Positions 1 to 5,910 of a DNA stretch of 9,935 nucleotides are shown here, one piece after another. The DNA comes from Myxococcales bacterium (GTDB taxonomy: Bacteria; Myxococcota; Myxococcia; Myxococcales; Anaeromyxobacteraceae). The notes under the pieces were generated by a model. The model made no database searches and had not been told where the DNA came from. It saw only the letters and a list, made by a program, of their open reading frames with translations. Both the position numbers and the translations under genes were made by a program. Position 1 is the stretch's first letter. Every line of letters starts with the position of its first letter. The stretch covers positions 1 to 9,935 of the forward strand of contig JAJYHA010000446.1 of assembly GCA_021784995.1 (NCBI GenBank). The letters run 5' to 3'.

Positions 1-617
1 CCGAGCTCGCGCAGCCGCCGCCGACCCTCCAGCACGGCGCGCTCGGCCTCGACCGCCCGGTAGTGCCGCTCCACGGCCGCCGAGAGCGGGAACGAGCCCC
101 CCGCCGGGTCCGGGACGAAGCGCGGCGGGCCGACGCGGTCGGGCTGCGGCGCCGGCGGCACGTAGGGGCGGCCGGGCGCGAGGTCGCGGCGCCGCGAGAG
201 GTTGCGCCCCGCGGCGGCCACGACCGTGCCGTCGGGAGAGAGGAGGAACAGGTTGCCGTGCCGCCCCGTCAGCTCGCCCACCAGGCGCGCGCGCTGCCCC
301 GCGCGCTCGAACCCCAGCTCGACGATCCGGTCCCCGGTGCGCGCCTCGAGGCTCACCAGGGTCGCGCCCTCCAGGGCCCGGCGGAGGACGGCCTGGAAGG
401 GCGGCGCGACCGGCGCCGCAGGAGGCCGCAGCGCCACGGCGTGGACGCGCGTCACGTCCGGCTCCGCGGAGAGGAGCACCGTCGCCGCGCCGGACCGTCC
501 GAAGAGATCGAGGGTCAGCGTCCGCGGCGCGTGCACGCGGCAGGTCTCGATCCGCGCGCCCACCAGCGGCGCCAGCTCGGCCACCACGGCCGCGATCTCC
601 GCTGCGTGAAGCGACAC
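1..617 (-). CDS. rqcH: NFACT-family ribosome quality control protein RqcH (N-terminal part, cut by window edge)
   Basis: This is the first 205 codons of a gene that continues beyond base 1. The translated N-terminus matches the NFACT-N domain (FbpA/RqcH/Tae2/NEMF family). Residues 73-84 contain PPFQAVLRRALEG. A Gly-Asp-Arg at 95-97 carries the Asp-Arg pair needed for alanine-tailing in Bacillus RqcH. Residues 115-125 read ELTGRHGNLFL, a family hallmark, and a PGRPYVPP motif lies around 148-155. From about residue 180 the chain becomes charged and helical, as expected at entry to the HhH/coiled-coil region. In the known family the protein binds obstructed 50S subunits and recruits tRNA-Ala to add C-terminal Ala tails. 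The start is taken as GTG at 617-615 because a good GGGAGAGAGG Shine-Dalgarno sequence lies 6 nt upstream (624-633). The gene begins about 20 nt after the terminator of the small lysine-rich ORF, and I see no separate convincing promoter. Family assignment is strong. Ala-tailing activity is inferred, because the coiled coil and NFACT-R domains are outside the window. Confidence 0.9.
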   Translation of the reverse strand, partial: MSLHAAEIAAVVAELAPLVGARIETCRVHAPRTLTLDLFGRSGAATVLLSAEPDVTRVHAVALRPPAAPVAPPFQAVLRRALEGATLVSLEARTGDRIVELGFERAGQRARLVGELTGRHGNLFLLSPDGTVVAAAGRNLSRRRDLAPGRPYVPPAPQPDRVGPPRFVPDPAGGSFPLSAAVERHYRAVEAERAVLEGRRRLREL

Positions 618-638
618 GATTCGCCTCTCTCCCAGCCG

Positions 639-667
639 AAAATGCGACGGCCGCCCGAAGGCGGCCG
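639..667 (-). terminator. Intrinsic terminator with UUCG tetraloop after the lysine-rich small ORF
   Basis: Read on the minus strand, an 8-bp perfect GC stem (CGGCCGCC and GGCGGCCG, at 660-667 and 648-655) encloses a TTCG loop closed by C-G. This is the exceptionally stable cUUCGg tetraloop. A short TTTT run follows at 639-642, after a 5-nt TCGCA spacer, so the U tract is short and slightly displaced and termination may be incomplete. The hairpin lies 30 nt after the stop codon of the small ORF and ends about 20 nt before the rqcH start codon. Confidence 0.75.
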
Positions 668-672
668 CGGCA

Positions 673-688
673 CCTCGCGCAAGCGAAG
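673..688 (-). other. Small hairpin preceding the terminator
   Basis: On the minus strand CTTCGC (683-688) can pair with GCGAGG (673-678), giving six pairs with one G-T wobble around a TTGC loop. It lies between the stop codon of the lysine-rich ORF and the main terminator stem, so the 3' end of that transcript would carry two stacked hairpins. It may stabilise the 3' end or have no function. Confidence 0.35.
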
Positions 689-697
689 CGACGAAGT

Positions 698-784
698 CTA
701 CTTCTTGCCCTTCTTCGCGCCCTTCTTGGCGGCGGGCTTCTTGGCAGCGGCCTTCTTCGTCGCGGTCTTCTTCTTCGGCGCCAT
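698..784 (-). CDS. 28-residue lysine/alanine-rich basic small protein (histone H1 tail-like)
   Basis: ATG at 784-782 to TAG at 700-698 encodes 28 residues, 13 of them lysine. They are laid out as a KKK followed by five KK pairs, separated by short Ala/Thr/Pro/Gly spacers (AAAKK, PAAKK, GAKK, GKK). All 13 lysines use AAG. There is no hydrophobic segment, signal peptide or folded domain. The composition resembles the disordered C-terminal tail of bacterial histone H1-like proteins, which bind DNA or RNA electrostatically. Those proteins are usually longer, and there is no upstream in-frame extension after a start codon, so this looks like a stand-alone mini-tail. Evidence that it is real: an excellent GGAGGGAG Shine-Dalgarno sequence 4 nt before the ATG, a possible promoter 44-72 nt upstream, and a strong intrinsic terminator 30 nt downstream. 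It is the first gene before rqcH, so it could instead be a leader peptide. Coding status is well supported, but its function is not known. Confidence 0.75.
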   Translation of the reverse strand: MAPKKKTATKKAAAKKPAAKKGAKKGKK

Positions 785-788
785 GTTC

Positions 789-796
789 TCCCTCCG
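789..796 (-). promoter_or_regulatory. Strong Shine-Dalgarno of the lysine-rich small ORF
   Basis: The minus strand reads GGAGGGAG, then a few bases, then ATG at 784. This is the best match to the 16S anti-Shine-Dalgarno sequence in the window. It is the main reason for treating so short an ORF as translated, and it suggests a high initiation rate. Confidence 0.7.
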
Positions 797-827
797 GTGA
801 GGAGTGGTGTTGGGTAAGACGAATGGC

Positions 828-856
828 AGGTTAGCGCGCGCTGCGTGAGGAAGCAA
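828..856 (-). promoter_or_regulatory. Possible sigma-70 promoter for the lysine-rich small ORF
   Basis: On the minus strand TTGCTT (851-856) and TAACCT (828-833) are separated by exactly 17 nt. The hexamers keep the TTG of the -35 consensus and the TAnnnT of the -10 consensus. An AT-richer patch (AAATTCATG) lies upstream, which is unusual in this GC-rich sequence. The predicted leader to the ATG at 784 would be about 35-40 nt. Each hexamer matches at only three of six positions, so the evidence is mostly spacing and position. Confidence 0.45.
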
Positions 857-928
857 CTCGGCGTGCATGAATTTGCGCGCGATCCGATTCCACGATCAGT
901 CGTCGTCGCCGCGCCGGACCGCGGCCGG

Positions 929-1900
929 TCACCCCAGCAGCGCGGCGCCGATGACGCCCGCGTCGTCGCCCAGGTGGGCCCGCTCCAGCGTCAAGCCCAC
1001 CGCCGCGCTCCGCGAGACGCGCTCCGCGAAGACCCGCTGCACGAGGCCGCCCAGCGCGGGACAGCCCAGGAGCACGCCACCCCCGAGGATCACCCGCGCC
1101 GGGTTGAGCAGCGTGACCACCGAGGCGACCGCGGTCCCGAGGAGGTCCGCCACCTCCTCCCAGAGCGCGGCCGCGTACCCGTCGCCCTGGACCTGGGCGG
1201 CGTCCACCACGCTCGCGGTCACGCGCGCCAGGTCGCCCTGCACCAGGTCGCGGATGCTCGATCGCGCCCCGCCGGCGAGCTCGTCGCGCACCCGCGCCGC
1301 GATGTTCATCCCGCTCGTGTAGGCCTCCAGGCACCCCACCTCCCCGCAACCGCACCGCCGTGGCGCCGTGGAGGCACGCCGGGGACGCACCTTCACGTGG
1401 CCCAGCTCCCCCGCCACCCCGCGGTGCCCGTCGTGCAGGCGCCCGCCCAGGATGAGCCCCGCGCCGACCCCCGAGCCGACGAACACCAGGGCCACGTCGT
1501 CGACCCCGCGCGCCGCGCCGAAGAGCCGCTCCCCCCACGCGGCCGCGGAGAGGTCGTTCGCGATCCGGACCTTCACGCCGGCGGCGCGCTCGAGCAGCTC
1601 GCCCAGCCGGACGTCTCGCCAGCCGAGGTTGGGGGCGTTCAGCACCACCCCGGTTCGGCCCAGGCACTGCCCCGCCACGCCGACCCCCACCCGGCCGAAG
1701 GCCCGCGCCGTGTGCCCCGCCGCGCCGCTGGCCGCCTCCATCGCGCGGAGCACCACCTCGACCACCGCCGTCGGGCTGCGGTCGCGGTGGGGCTCCTTGT
1801 GCGCGGCGACGATCCTGCCCGAGCCACGGTCGATCACGGCGGCGCGCGCGGTGGTCCCCCCCAGGTCCACCCCGAGCGCCAGCGTGGCGAGCGCCGTCAT
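929..1900 (-). CDS. ROK-family sugar kinase, probable glucokinase
   Basis: This 323-residue protein has the usual length and layout of a single-domain ROK kinase and lacks the N-terminal helix-turn-helix of ROK repressors. Residues 10-22 (GVDLGGTTARAAV) are the ATP phosphate-binding loop of the actin-like fold. LNAPNLGWRDV (87-97) and AND (114-116) form the sugar pocket, with Asp116 as the expected catalytic base. Residues 161-170 (GVAGELGHVK) supply the sugar-contacting Glu165 and zinc-ligand His168. CGCGEVGC (183-190) is the ROK zinc motif. Such enzymes phosphorylate glucose at C6 with ATP, and relatives accept mannose, N-acetylglucosamine or fructose; the sequence does not decide which. 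The ATG at 1900 lies 4 nt after the stop of the upstream mutase gene, so the kinase is probably co-transcribed with it. It is the last gene of the metK-led unit. No convincing terminator follows; only a 5-bp GACCG/CGGTC stem overlaps its stop codon. Confidence 0.88.
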   Translation of the reverse strand: MTALATLALGVDLGGTTARAAVIDRGSGRIVAAHKEPHRDRSPTAVVEVVLRAMEAASGAAGHTARAFGRVGVGVAGQCLGRTGVVLNAPNLGWRDVRLGELLERAAGVKVRIANDLSAAAWGERLFGAARGVDDVALVFVGSGVGAGLILGGRLHDGHRGVAGELGHVKVRPRRASTAPRRCGCGEVGCLEAYTSGMNIAARVRDELAGGARSSIRDLVQGDLARVTASVVDAAQVQGDGYAAALWEEVADLLGTAVASVVTLLNPARVILGGGVLLGCPALGGLVQRVFAERVSRSAAVGLTLERAHLGDDAGVIGAALLG

Positions 1901-1904
1901 GCGC

Positions 1905-3278
1905 CTACGCCCCGACCTCGCGCTTGAGCTCCTCCACCTTGCCCGTGACGAGCGCCGCGATCTCGCGCAGCCGCGGCTCGCTCGTCGCCTCGAAGCGGAG
2001 CACCAGGAGCGGCTGCGTGTTGGACGCGCGCACGAGGCCCCAGCCGTCCGGGAAGGTGACGCGGACCCCGTCCACCGTCACCGCCTCGTGGCGCGCGGCG
2101 AACCAGGCCTGCGCGCGCCGCACGACCTCGAACTTCTTGTCCTCGGGGCAGTCGACGCGGATCTCGGGGGAGGCCCAGGTCCGCGGCACGTCGGCCAGCA
2201 GCGACGAGAGGGGCGCGGCGGTGCGGGAGAGGAGCTCCACCAGCCGCGCGGAGGAGTAGATGCCGTCGTCGAACCCGAACCACCGGTGCGCGAAGAAGAT
2301 GTGGCCGCTCATCTCGCCCGCCAGCAGCGCGCCCTCCTCCTTCATCTTGGCCTTGATGAGGCTGTGGCCCGCCTTCCACATGATGGGGCGCCCGCCCCGG
2401 CGCGCGATGTCGTCGTAGAGCGTCATCGAGCACTTCACCTCGCCCACGATGGCCGCCCCGGGGTTCTCATCGAGCAGCGCCCGCGCGAAGAGGATCATGA
2501 GCTGGTCGCCCCACAGCACGCCGCCGCGCTCGTCGACGGCGCCGACCCGGTCCGCGTCGCCGTCGTAGGCGATGCCGAGATCGGCCCCGACCTCCCGCAC
2601 CCGCGCCCGGAGCGCCTCGAGGTTCCGCTCCACGGTCGGGTCCGGGTGGTGGTTGGGGAACCGGCCGTCCATCTCGATGAAGAGGGGCACGACCTCGAGC
2701 CCCAGCGACTCGAAGAGCGGAACGGCGACCACTCCGCCCGTCCCGTTGCCGGCGTCCACCACCACCTTCGGCCTGCGGGCGCCGAGCCGCAGGTTCTCGC
2801 GCACGTGCTGGCGATAGGAGGCGACGACGTCCTGCCGGGTGAGCGTTCCCCGGCCGGTCGCGAAGCGTCCCGACTCGACCAGGCGGCGCAGCTCCTGGAC
2901 CCCTTCGCCGTGCAGGGTGGTCTTCCCCACGCCCACCTTGAGCCCGTTGTACTCGGGCGGGTTGTGCGAGCCGGTGATCATGCACAGCCCGTCCACCGCC
3001 AGCGTGTGCGCGGCGAAGTAGGTGAGCGGCGTCGGCACCACCCCCACGTCCACCACGTCGACGCCGGAGGCCTGCAGGCCCGCCGCCATCGCGGTGGCGA
3101 ACCGCTCGCCGGAGAGCCGGCAGTCGCGCCCGAGGACCACCCGGGCGCCGTCCGCCGCGCGCACCATCGTGCCGAGCCCCCGCCCGATGGCGTGGACCGC
3201 CTCCTCGGTCAGGTCCTCGTCGACCACGCCGCGGATGTCGTACTCGCGGAAGATGGTGGGTGAGATCGGCCGTCCCAT
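1905..3278 (-). CDS. manB: Phosphomannomutase/phosphoglucomutase (AlgC/ManB type)
   Basis: This 457-residue member of the alpha-D-phosphohexomutase family is close in length to Pseudomonas AlgC. It interconverts the 6- and 1-phosphates of mannose or glucose through a phosphoserine enzyme. All four active-site loops are visible: TGSHNPP (102-108) with the phosphorylated Ser104, DGDADR (239-244) for the metal ion, GEMSGH (321-326) for sugar recognition, and RASNTQP (417-423) for phosphate binding. The N-terminus FREYDIRG (10-17) is also typical of the bifunctional PMM/PGM class. The ATG at 3278 follows the stop of manC by 11 nt and has a GGGGAGG Shine-Dalgarno sequence. The reading frame stays open far upstream, but that extension is manC read in a wrong frame. 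The product, mannose 1-phosphate, is the substrate of the manC gene just upstream. Glucose 1-phosphate production is also likely from the family. The gene is intact. Confidence 0.93.
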   Translation of the reverse strand: MGRPISPTIFREYDIRGVVDEDLTEEAVHAIGRGLGTMVRAADGARVVLGRDCRLSGERFATAMAAGLQASGVDVVDVGVVPTPLTYFAAHTLAVDGLCMITGSHNPPEYNGLKVGVGKTTLHGEGVQELRRLVESGRFATGRGTLTRQDVVASYRQHVRENLRLGARRPKVVVDAGNGTGGVVAVPLFESLGLEVVPLFIEMDGRFPNHHPDPTVERNLEALRARVREVGADLGIAYDGDADRVGAVDERGGVLWGDQLMILFARALLDENPGAAIVGEVKCSMTLYDDIARRGGRPIMWKAGHSLIKAKMKEEGALLAGEMSGHIFFAHRWFGFDDGIYSSARLVELLSRTAAPLSSLLADVPRTWASPEIRVDCPEDKKFEVVRRAQAWFAARHEAVTVDGVRVTFPDGWGLVRASNTQPLLVLRFEATSEPRLREIAALVTGKVEELKREVGA

Positions 3279-3289
3279 GCTGCCTCCCC

Positions 3290-4372
3290 TCAGAGGAGCT
3301 CGTCGCGCCCGCGCCGCCGGAGCTCCTCGACCACCTTGCGGACGTCCTGCGCGCGGTCGCGGCGGCACACCAGGATGGCGTCTCCGGCGTCGACCGCGAT
3401 CACGTCGTCGAGGCCGACGACGGCCAGCGGCCGCCCCGGCCGGGCCAGCACCACGTCGCCGCGCCCGTCGACGACCAGCGCCTCGCCCTCGAGCACGTTC
3501 CCGTGCCGATCGACGGGGCGCACCTCGGGCAGCGCGGCGAAGCTCCCCACGTCGCTCCACCCGAACTCCGCCGGCACCACCGCGATCCGATCGCTCCGCT
3601 CCATCACCCCGTAGTCGACGGAGATGGACGGGCACGCCGGGAACTCCCGGCGCAGGACGCGGACCGCGCGCGGCGTCCCGAGGGCCGCCGCGATCCGGTG
3701 GAGCCGGAGCGCCAGCTCCGGCAGCGCGCGGCCGATCTCGTCCAGGATCACGTCGGCGCGGAAGACGAAGATCCCGCTGTTCCACAGGTACCCGCCGCCG
3801 GCGAGGTAGCGCGCCGCGGTCGCGTGGTCCGGCTTCTCCACGAAGCGCGCGACCCGGTGCCCGCGCGGCTTCCCGCCCGCGCGGCCGGGCAGCGCCTCCC
3901 CGAGCTGCAGGTAGCCGTAGCCCGTCTCGGGCCGGTCCGGGCGCACGCCGAGGGTGGCGATGGCGCCCTCCCGGGCCAGCCGGGCGGCGGCCGCCACCGC
4001 GGCGCGGAACGCGGCCGGGCGCGCGACGTGGTGATCGGCCGGGAGCATCGCCATCACTCCCCGCGGATCGCGCCGCGCCACGTGGAGCGCCGCCAGGCCG
4101 ACGCAGGGCGCCGTGTTGCGGGCGCACGGCTCCACGATCACGTTCCCGGCCGGGAGCTCGGGCAGCATCCGGCGCACGGCCGGCGCATGGGCCGGTCCGC
4201 ACACGACGTAGGTGGTGGCGGCGGTGGCCAGGGGCGGCAGGCGCGCGACCGTCGCGGCGAGGAGCGGCGCGCCGCCCGCCAGCGGCAGGAACTGCTTGGG
4301 CCGGCGGCGGCGCGAGAGCGGCCAGAAGCGCGTCCCCGACCCGCCCGCCATGACCACCGCGTGGAGCTTCAT
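3290..4372 (-). CDS. manC: Mannose-1-phosphate guanylyltransferase
   Basis: This 360-residue nucleotidyltransferase makes GDP-mannose from mannose 1-phosphate and GTP. Visible motifs are GGSGTRFWPLSR (10-21) for nucleotide binding, EPCARNTAP (81-89), LPADHHV (110-116) with the metal-binding Asp, PETGYGYL (148-155), FVEKP (177-181), GYLWNSGIF (194-202), SVDYGVME (251-258) and WSDVGSF (272-278). These are characteristic of the mannose-1-phosphate enzyme rather than glucose-1-phosphate transferases. The C-terminal phosphomannose isomerase (cupin) domain of bifunctional type II enzymes is absent, so fructose 6-phosphate to mannose 6-phosphate conversion must be encoded elsewhere or bypassed. The ATG at 4372 overlaps the NUDIX stop codon (ATGA), and a GGAG Shine-Dalgarno sequence lies 6 nt upstream. 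The mutase gene follows after 11 nt. Confidence 0.94.
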   Translation of the reverse strand: MKLHAVVMAGGSGTRFWPLSRRRRPKQFLPLAGGAPLLAATVARLPPLATAATTYVVCGPAHAPAVRRMLPELPAGNVIVEPCARNTAPCVGLAALHVARRDPRGVMAMLPADHHVARPAAFRAAVAAAARLAREGAIATLGVRPDRPETGYGYLQLGEALPGRAGGKPRGHRVARFVEKPDHATAARYLAGGGYLWNSGIFVFRADVILDEIGRALPELALRLHRIAAALGTPRAVRVLRREFPACPSISVDYGVMERSDRIAVVPAEFGWSDVGSFAALPEVRPVDRHGNVLEGEALVVDGRGDVVLARPGRPLAVVGLDDVIAVDAGDAILVCRRDRAQDVRKVVEELRRRGRDELL

Positions 4373-4959
4373 CGTGCGCTCCAGACCGCGAGCAGCTGGT
4401 TCAGCACCCGCGCCGTGGCTCCCCAGATGGTGACCGCCGGCAGCTCGTAGACGTGCACCTCGTGGCTCATGCCGTAGGCCTCGCGCGGCACGGTCCGGTG
4501 TACGCCCGCGCGCCGGAGCTCCGCCACCGGGACGTACAGGATGGTGTCGACCTCCCGCGGGTGCGCCACGTAGGGGTACGGATATGGAACGCGGCCGACC
4601 CACGGCGTCAACCGGAAACCGGTGGCCAGCACCAGGGTCTCGTCGAGCTGGCCGAGGACGTCGACCTGGGCGGGATCGAGCCCCACCTCCTCCTGGGACT
4701 CGCGGAGGGCGGCGTCCAGCGGCTCCTCGCCCGCCTCGATCCGGCCGCCCGGGAAGCTCACCTGGCCCGCGTGCCGGCGCAGATCGGCGCGCCGGCGCGT
4801 GAGCAGCACGTAGGGCTCCCCGGCGTGCTCGAAGAGGGGCACCAGCACCGCCGCCCGCATCAGCTCCCCGTAGGGCAGCCTCGCGGCCGGGAGCGACTCG
4901 AACGGGAACGCGCCGGGGCGGCGCGCGGCGAGCGCTCCGCGCAGGCGCTCCAGCGTCAT
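4369..4959 (-). CDS. NUDIX hydrolase, NudL/CoA-pyrophosphatase type
   Basis: This 196-residue protein has a complete NUDIX box, G72-x5-E78-x7-R86-E87-x2-E90-E91-x-G93, which binds the metal and hydrolyses a nucleoside diphosphate linkage. Directly before it, residues 52-72 contain LLTRRRADLRRHAGQVSFPG, the UPF0035 signature of the NudL/YeaB group. Characterised members split coenzyme A and its derivatives into phosphopantetheine and 3',5'-ADP. The length agrees with that group. The ATG at 4959 overlaps the uppP stop (ATGA), and its own TGA overlaps the manC ATG, so the gene is sandwiched in a coupled operon with lipid-carrier and GDP-mannose genes. That context leaves room for another pyrophosphate substrate such as a nucleotide sugar, but the CoA-type signature makes CoA the default reading. 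Its Shine-Dalgarno sequence is weak (GGCGAG). Confidence 0.88.
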   Translation of the reverse strand: MTLERLRGALAARRPGAFPFESLPAARLPYGELMRAAVLVPLFEHAGEPYVLLTRRRADLRRHAGQVSFPGGRIEAGEEPLDAALRESQEEVGLDPAQVDVLGQLDETLVLATGFRLTPWVGRVPYPYPYVAHPREVDTILYVPVAELRRAGVHRTVPREAYGMSHEVHVYELPAVTIWGATARVLNQLLAVWSAR

Positions 4960-5834
4960 CGGGCGCTCGCCGTCGCCGCCGGGGGAGGGGCCGGCGCCTC
5001 GTCGCCGGCGGGCAGGACCCCGCGCCAGAGCAGGAGCGCGATGGCCACCCCGGCCACGATCCGCCAGGCGACGAAGAGGTACGTGGTGCGCGTGCGCAGG
5101 TAGGCCAGGAGCCACCCGATCACGAGGTACCCGGCGGCGAGCGCGACCAGCGTGGCGAGCGCGGTGGCGATCGACCACTCGGGGTGCCCCTGGAGCGCGG
5201 GGAGGACCTTCCTCAGCTTGTAGAGCCCCGCGCCCAGCGTGATGGGGACCGAGAGGAGGAAGCTGAAGCGCGCCGCGTCCTCGCGCCGGAGCCCGAGCGC
5301 CATGCCCGTGGTGATGGTGGCGCCCGAGCGTGAGGTCCCCGGGACGAGCGCCAGCGCCTGGCCCACCCCGATGGCGAGGGCGTCCGCGAACGCCACGTCG
5401 GAGATCGTCCGGCGGTGGCGCGCGAGGCGCTCCGCGGCGAGCAGGATGAGCCCCCAGACCACCAGCGAGAGGGCGATGGTGACGTTGCCGAGCGCCTCGA
5501 TGCGCCGCTCGAGCAGCTTGCCCGCCACCGCGGCCGGGACCGTCCCCAGCGCGATGAGCCAGGCGAGCCGCGCCTGCGGCGAACCCAGGGGCGCGCCGCG
5601 CCGGAGCCCGTCCAGGGCGGCGGATCCCAGCGCGAGGAGCTCGACGCGGAAGTAGGCGATCACGGCCAGCGTGGTCCCCATCTGGATGATGGTGACGAAG
5701 GCGCGGAACCGGTCGTCCGACAGGCTCTGGCCGAAGAGCTCGCCGAAGACGAGCAGGTGGGCCGTCGACGAGACGGGGAGGAACTCCGTCAGCGCCTGCA
5801 CGAGGCCCAGCGCCGCTGCGACGAGGAGGCTCAT
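4956..5834 (-). CDS. uppP: Undecaprenyl-diphosphate phosphatase (BacA/UppP)
   Basis: This 292-residue polytopic membrane protein dephosphorylates undecaprenyl diphosphate to the monophosphate carrier used for peptidoglycan, O-antigen and exopolysaccharide synthesis. Overexpressed homologues give bacitracin resistance. Motif 1, QALTEFLPVSSTAHL (13-27), supplies Glu17, Ser22 and His26. Motif 2, PGTSRSGATI (165-174), supplies Arg169. Hydrophobic segments around 5-30, 45-70, 88-105, 115-135, 150-165, 190-205, 222-245 and 252-272 fit the eight-helix family pattern. The C-terminus has an unusual Ala/Pro-rich tail (about 275-292). The start at 5834 is fixed by an in-frame TGA at 5843-5841 with no other start between, although no good Shine-Dalgarno sequence precedes it. 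The gene lies 76 nt after metK and overlaps the NUDIX gene by 4 nt. Confidence 0.95.
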   Translation of the reverse strand: MSLLVAAALGLVQALTEFLPVSSTAHLLVFGELFGQSLSDDRFRAFVTIIQMGTTLAVIAYFRVELLALGSAALDGLRRGAPLGSPQARLAWLIALGTVPAAVAGKLLERRIEALGNVTIALSLVVWGLILLAAERLARHRRTISDVAFADALAIGVGQALALVPGTSRSGATITTGMALGLRREDAARFSFLLSVPITLGAGLYKLRKVLPALQGHPEWSIATALATLVALAAGYLVIGWLLAYLRTRTTYLFVAWRIVAGVAIALLLWRGVLPAGDEAPAPPPAATASAR

Positions 5835-5910
5835 CTCGCGTCATGATGGCGCGCCGCGGCACGGAGCGCCAGGACGGTGCGTCCCGGGCCCCGGCCCCGC
5901 GCGCGCCGGC

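Noticed and set aside
698..784. CTTCTT-type short repeats as a microsatellite or CRISPR-like array
   Set aside because: Spacing follows codons for Lys-Lys pairs in an ORF with expression signals. There are no constant-length spacers.
63..800. Plus-strand ORF of 245 codons covering the left edge
   Set aside because: Antisense shadow of rqcH and the lysine-rich ORF. Its Phe/Leu/Ala-rich C-terminus is just the complement of AAG lysine codons; protein composition is Arg/Pro-rich with no family motif.
845..928. Additional gene in the 144-nt gap right of the lysine-rich ORF
   Set aside because: No minus- or plus-strand ORF with a start, ribosome binding site and independent coding potential fits. 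It holds a possible promoter and an AT-richer patch only.
917..930. Near-palindrome GACCGCGGCCGGTC as terminator after the ROK kinase
   Set aside because: Only a 5-bp stem, overlapping the stop codon and without a T-run, so transcripts may continue to the terminator at 639-667.
1368..3263. Plus-strand ORF of 631 codons opposite the ROK kinase and phosphomannomutase
   Set aside because: Long open antisense frame typical of very GC-rich coding DNA. Both opposite-strand genes have complete catalytic motifs, and the antisense product resembles nothing.
1905..4202. Apparent N-terminal extension of the phosphomannomutase
   Set aside because: The extension is manC in a wrong frame and Arg/Gly/Ala-rich. 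The ATG at 3278 has a good Shine-Dalgarno and gives the normal family length.
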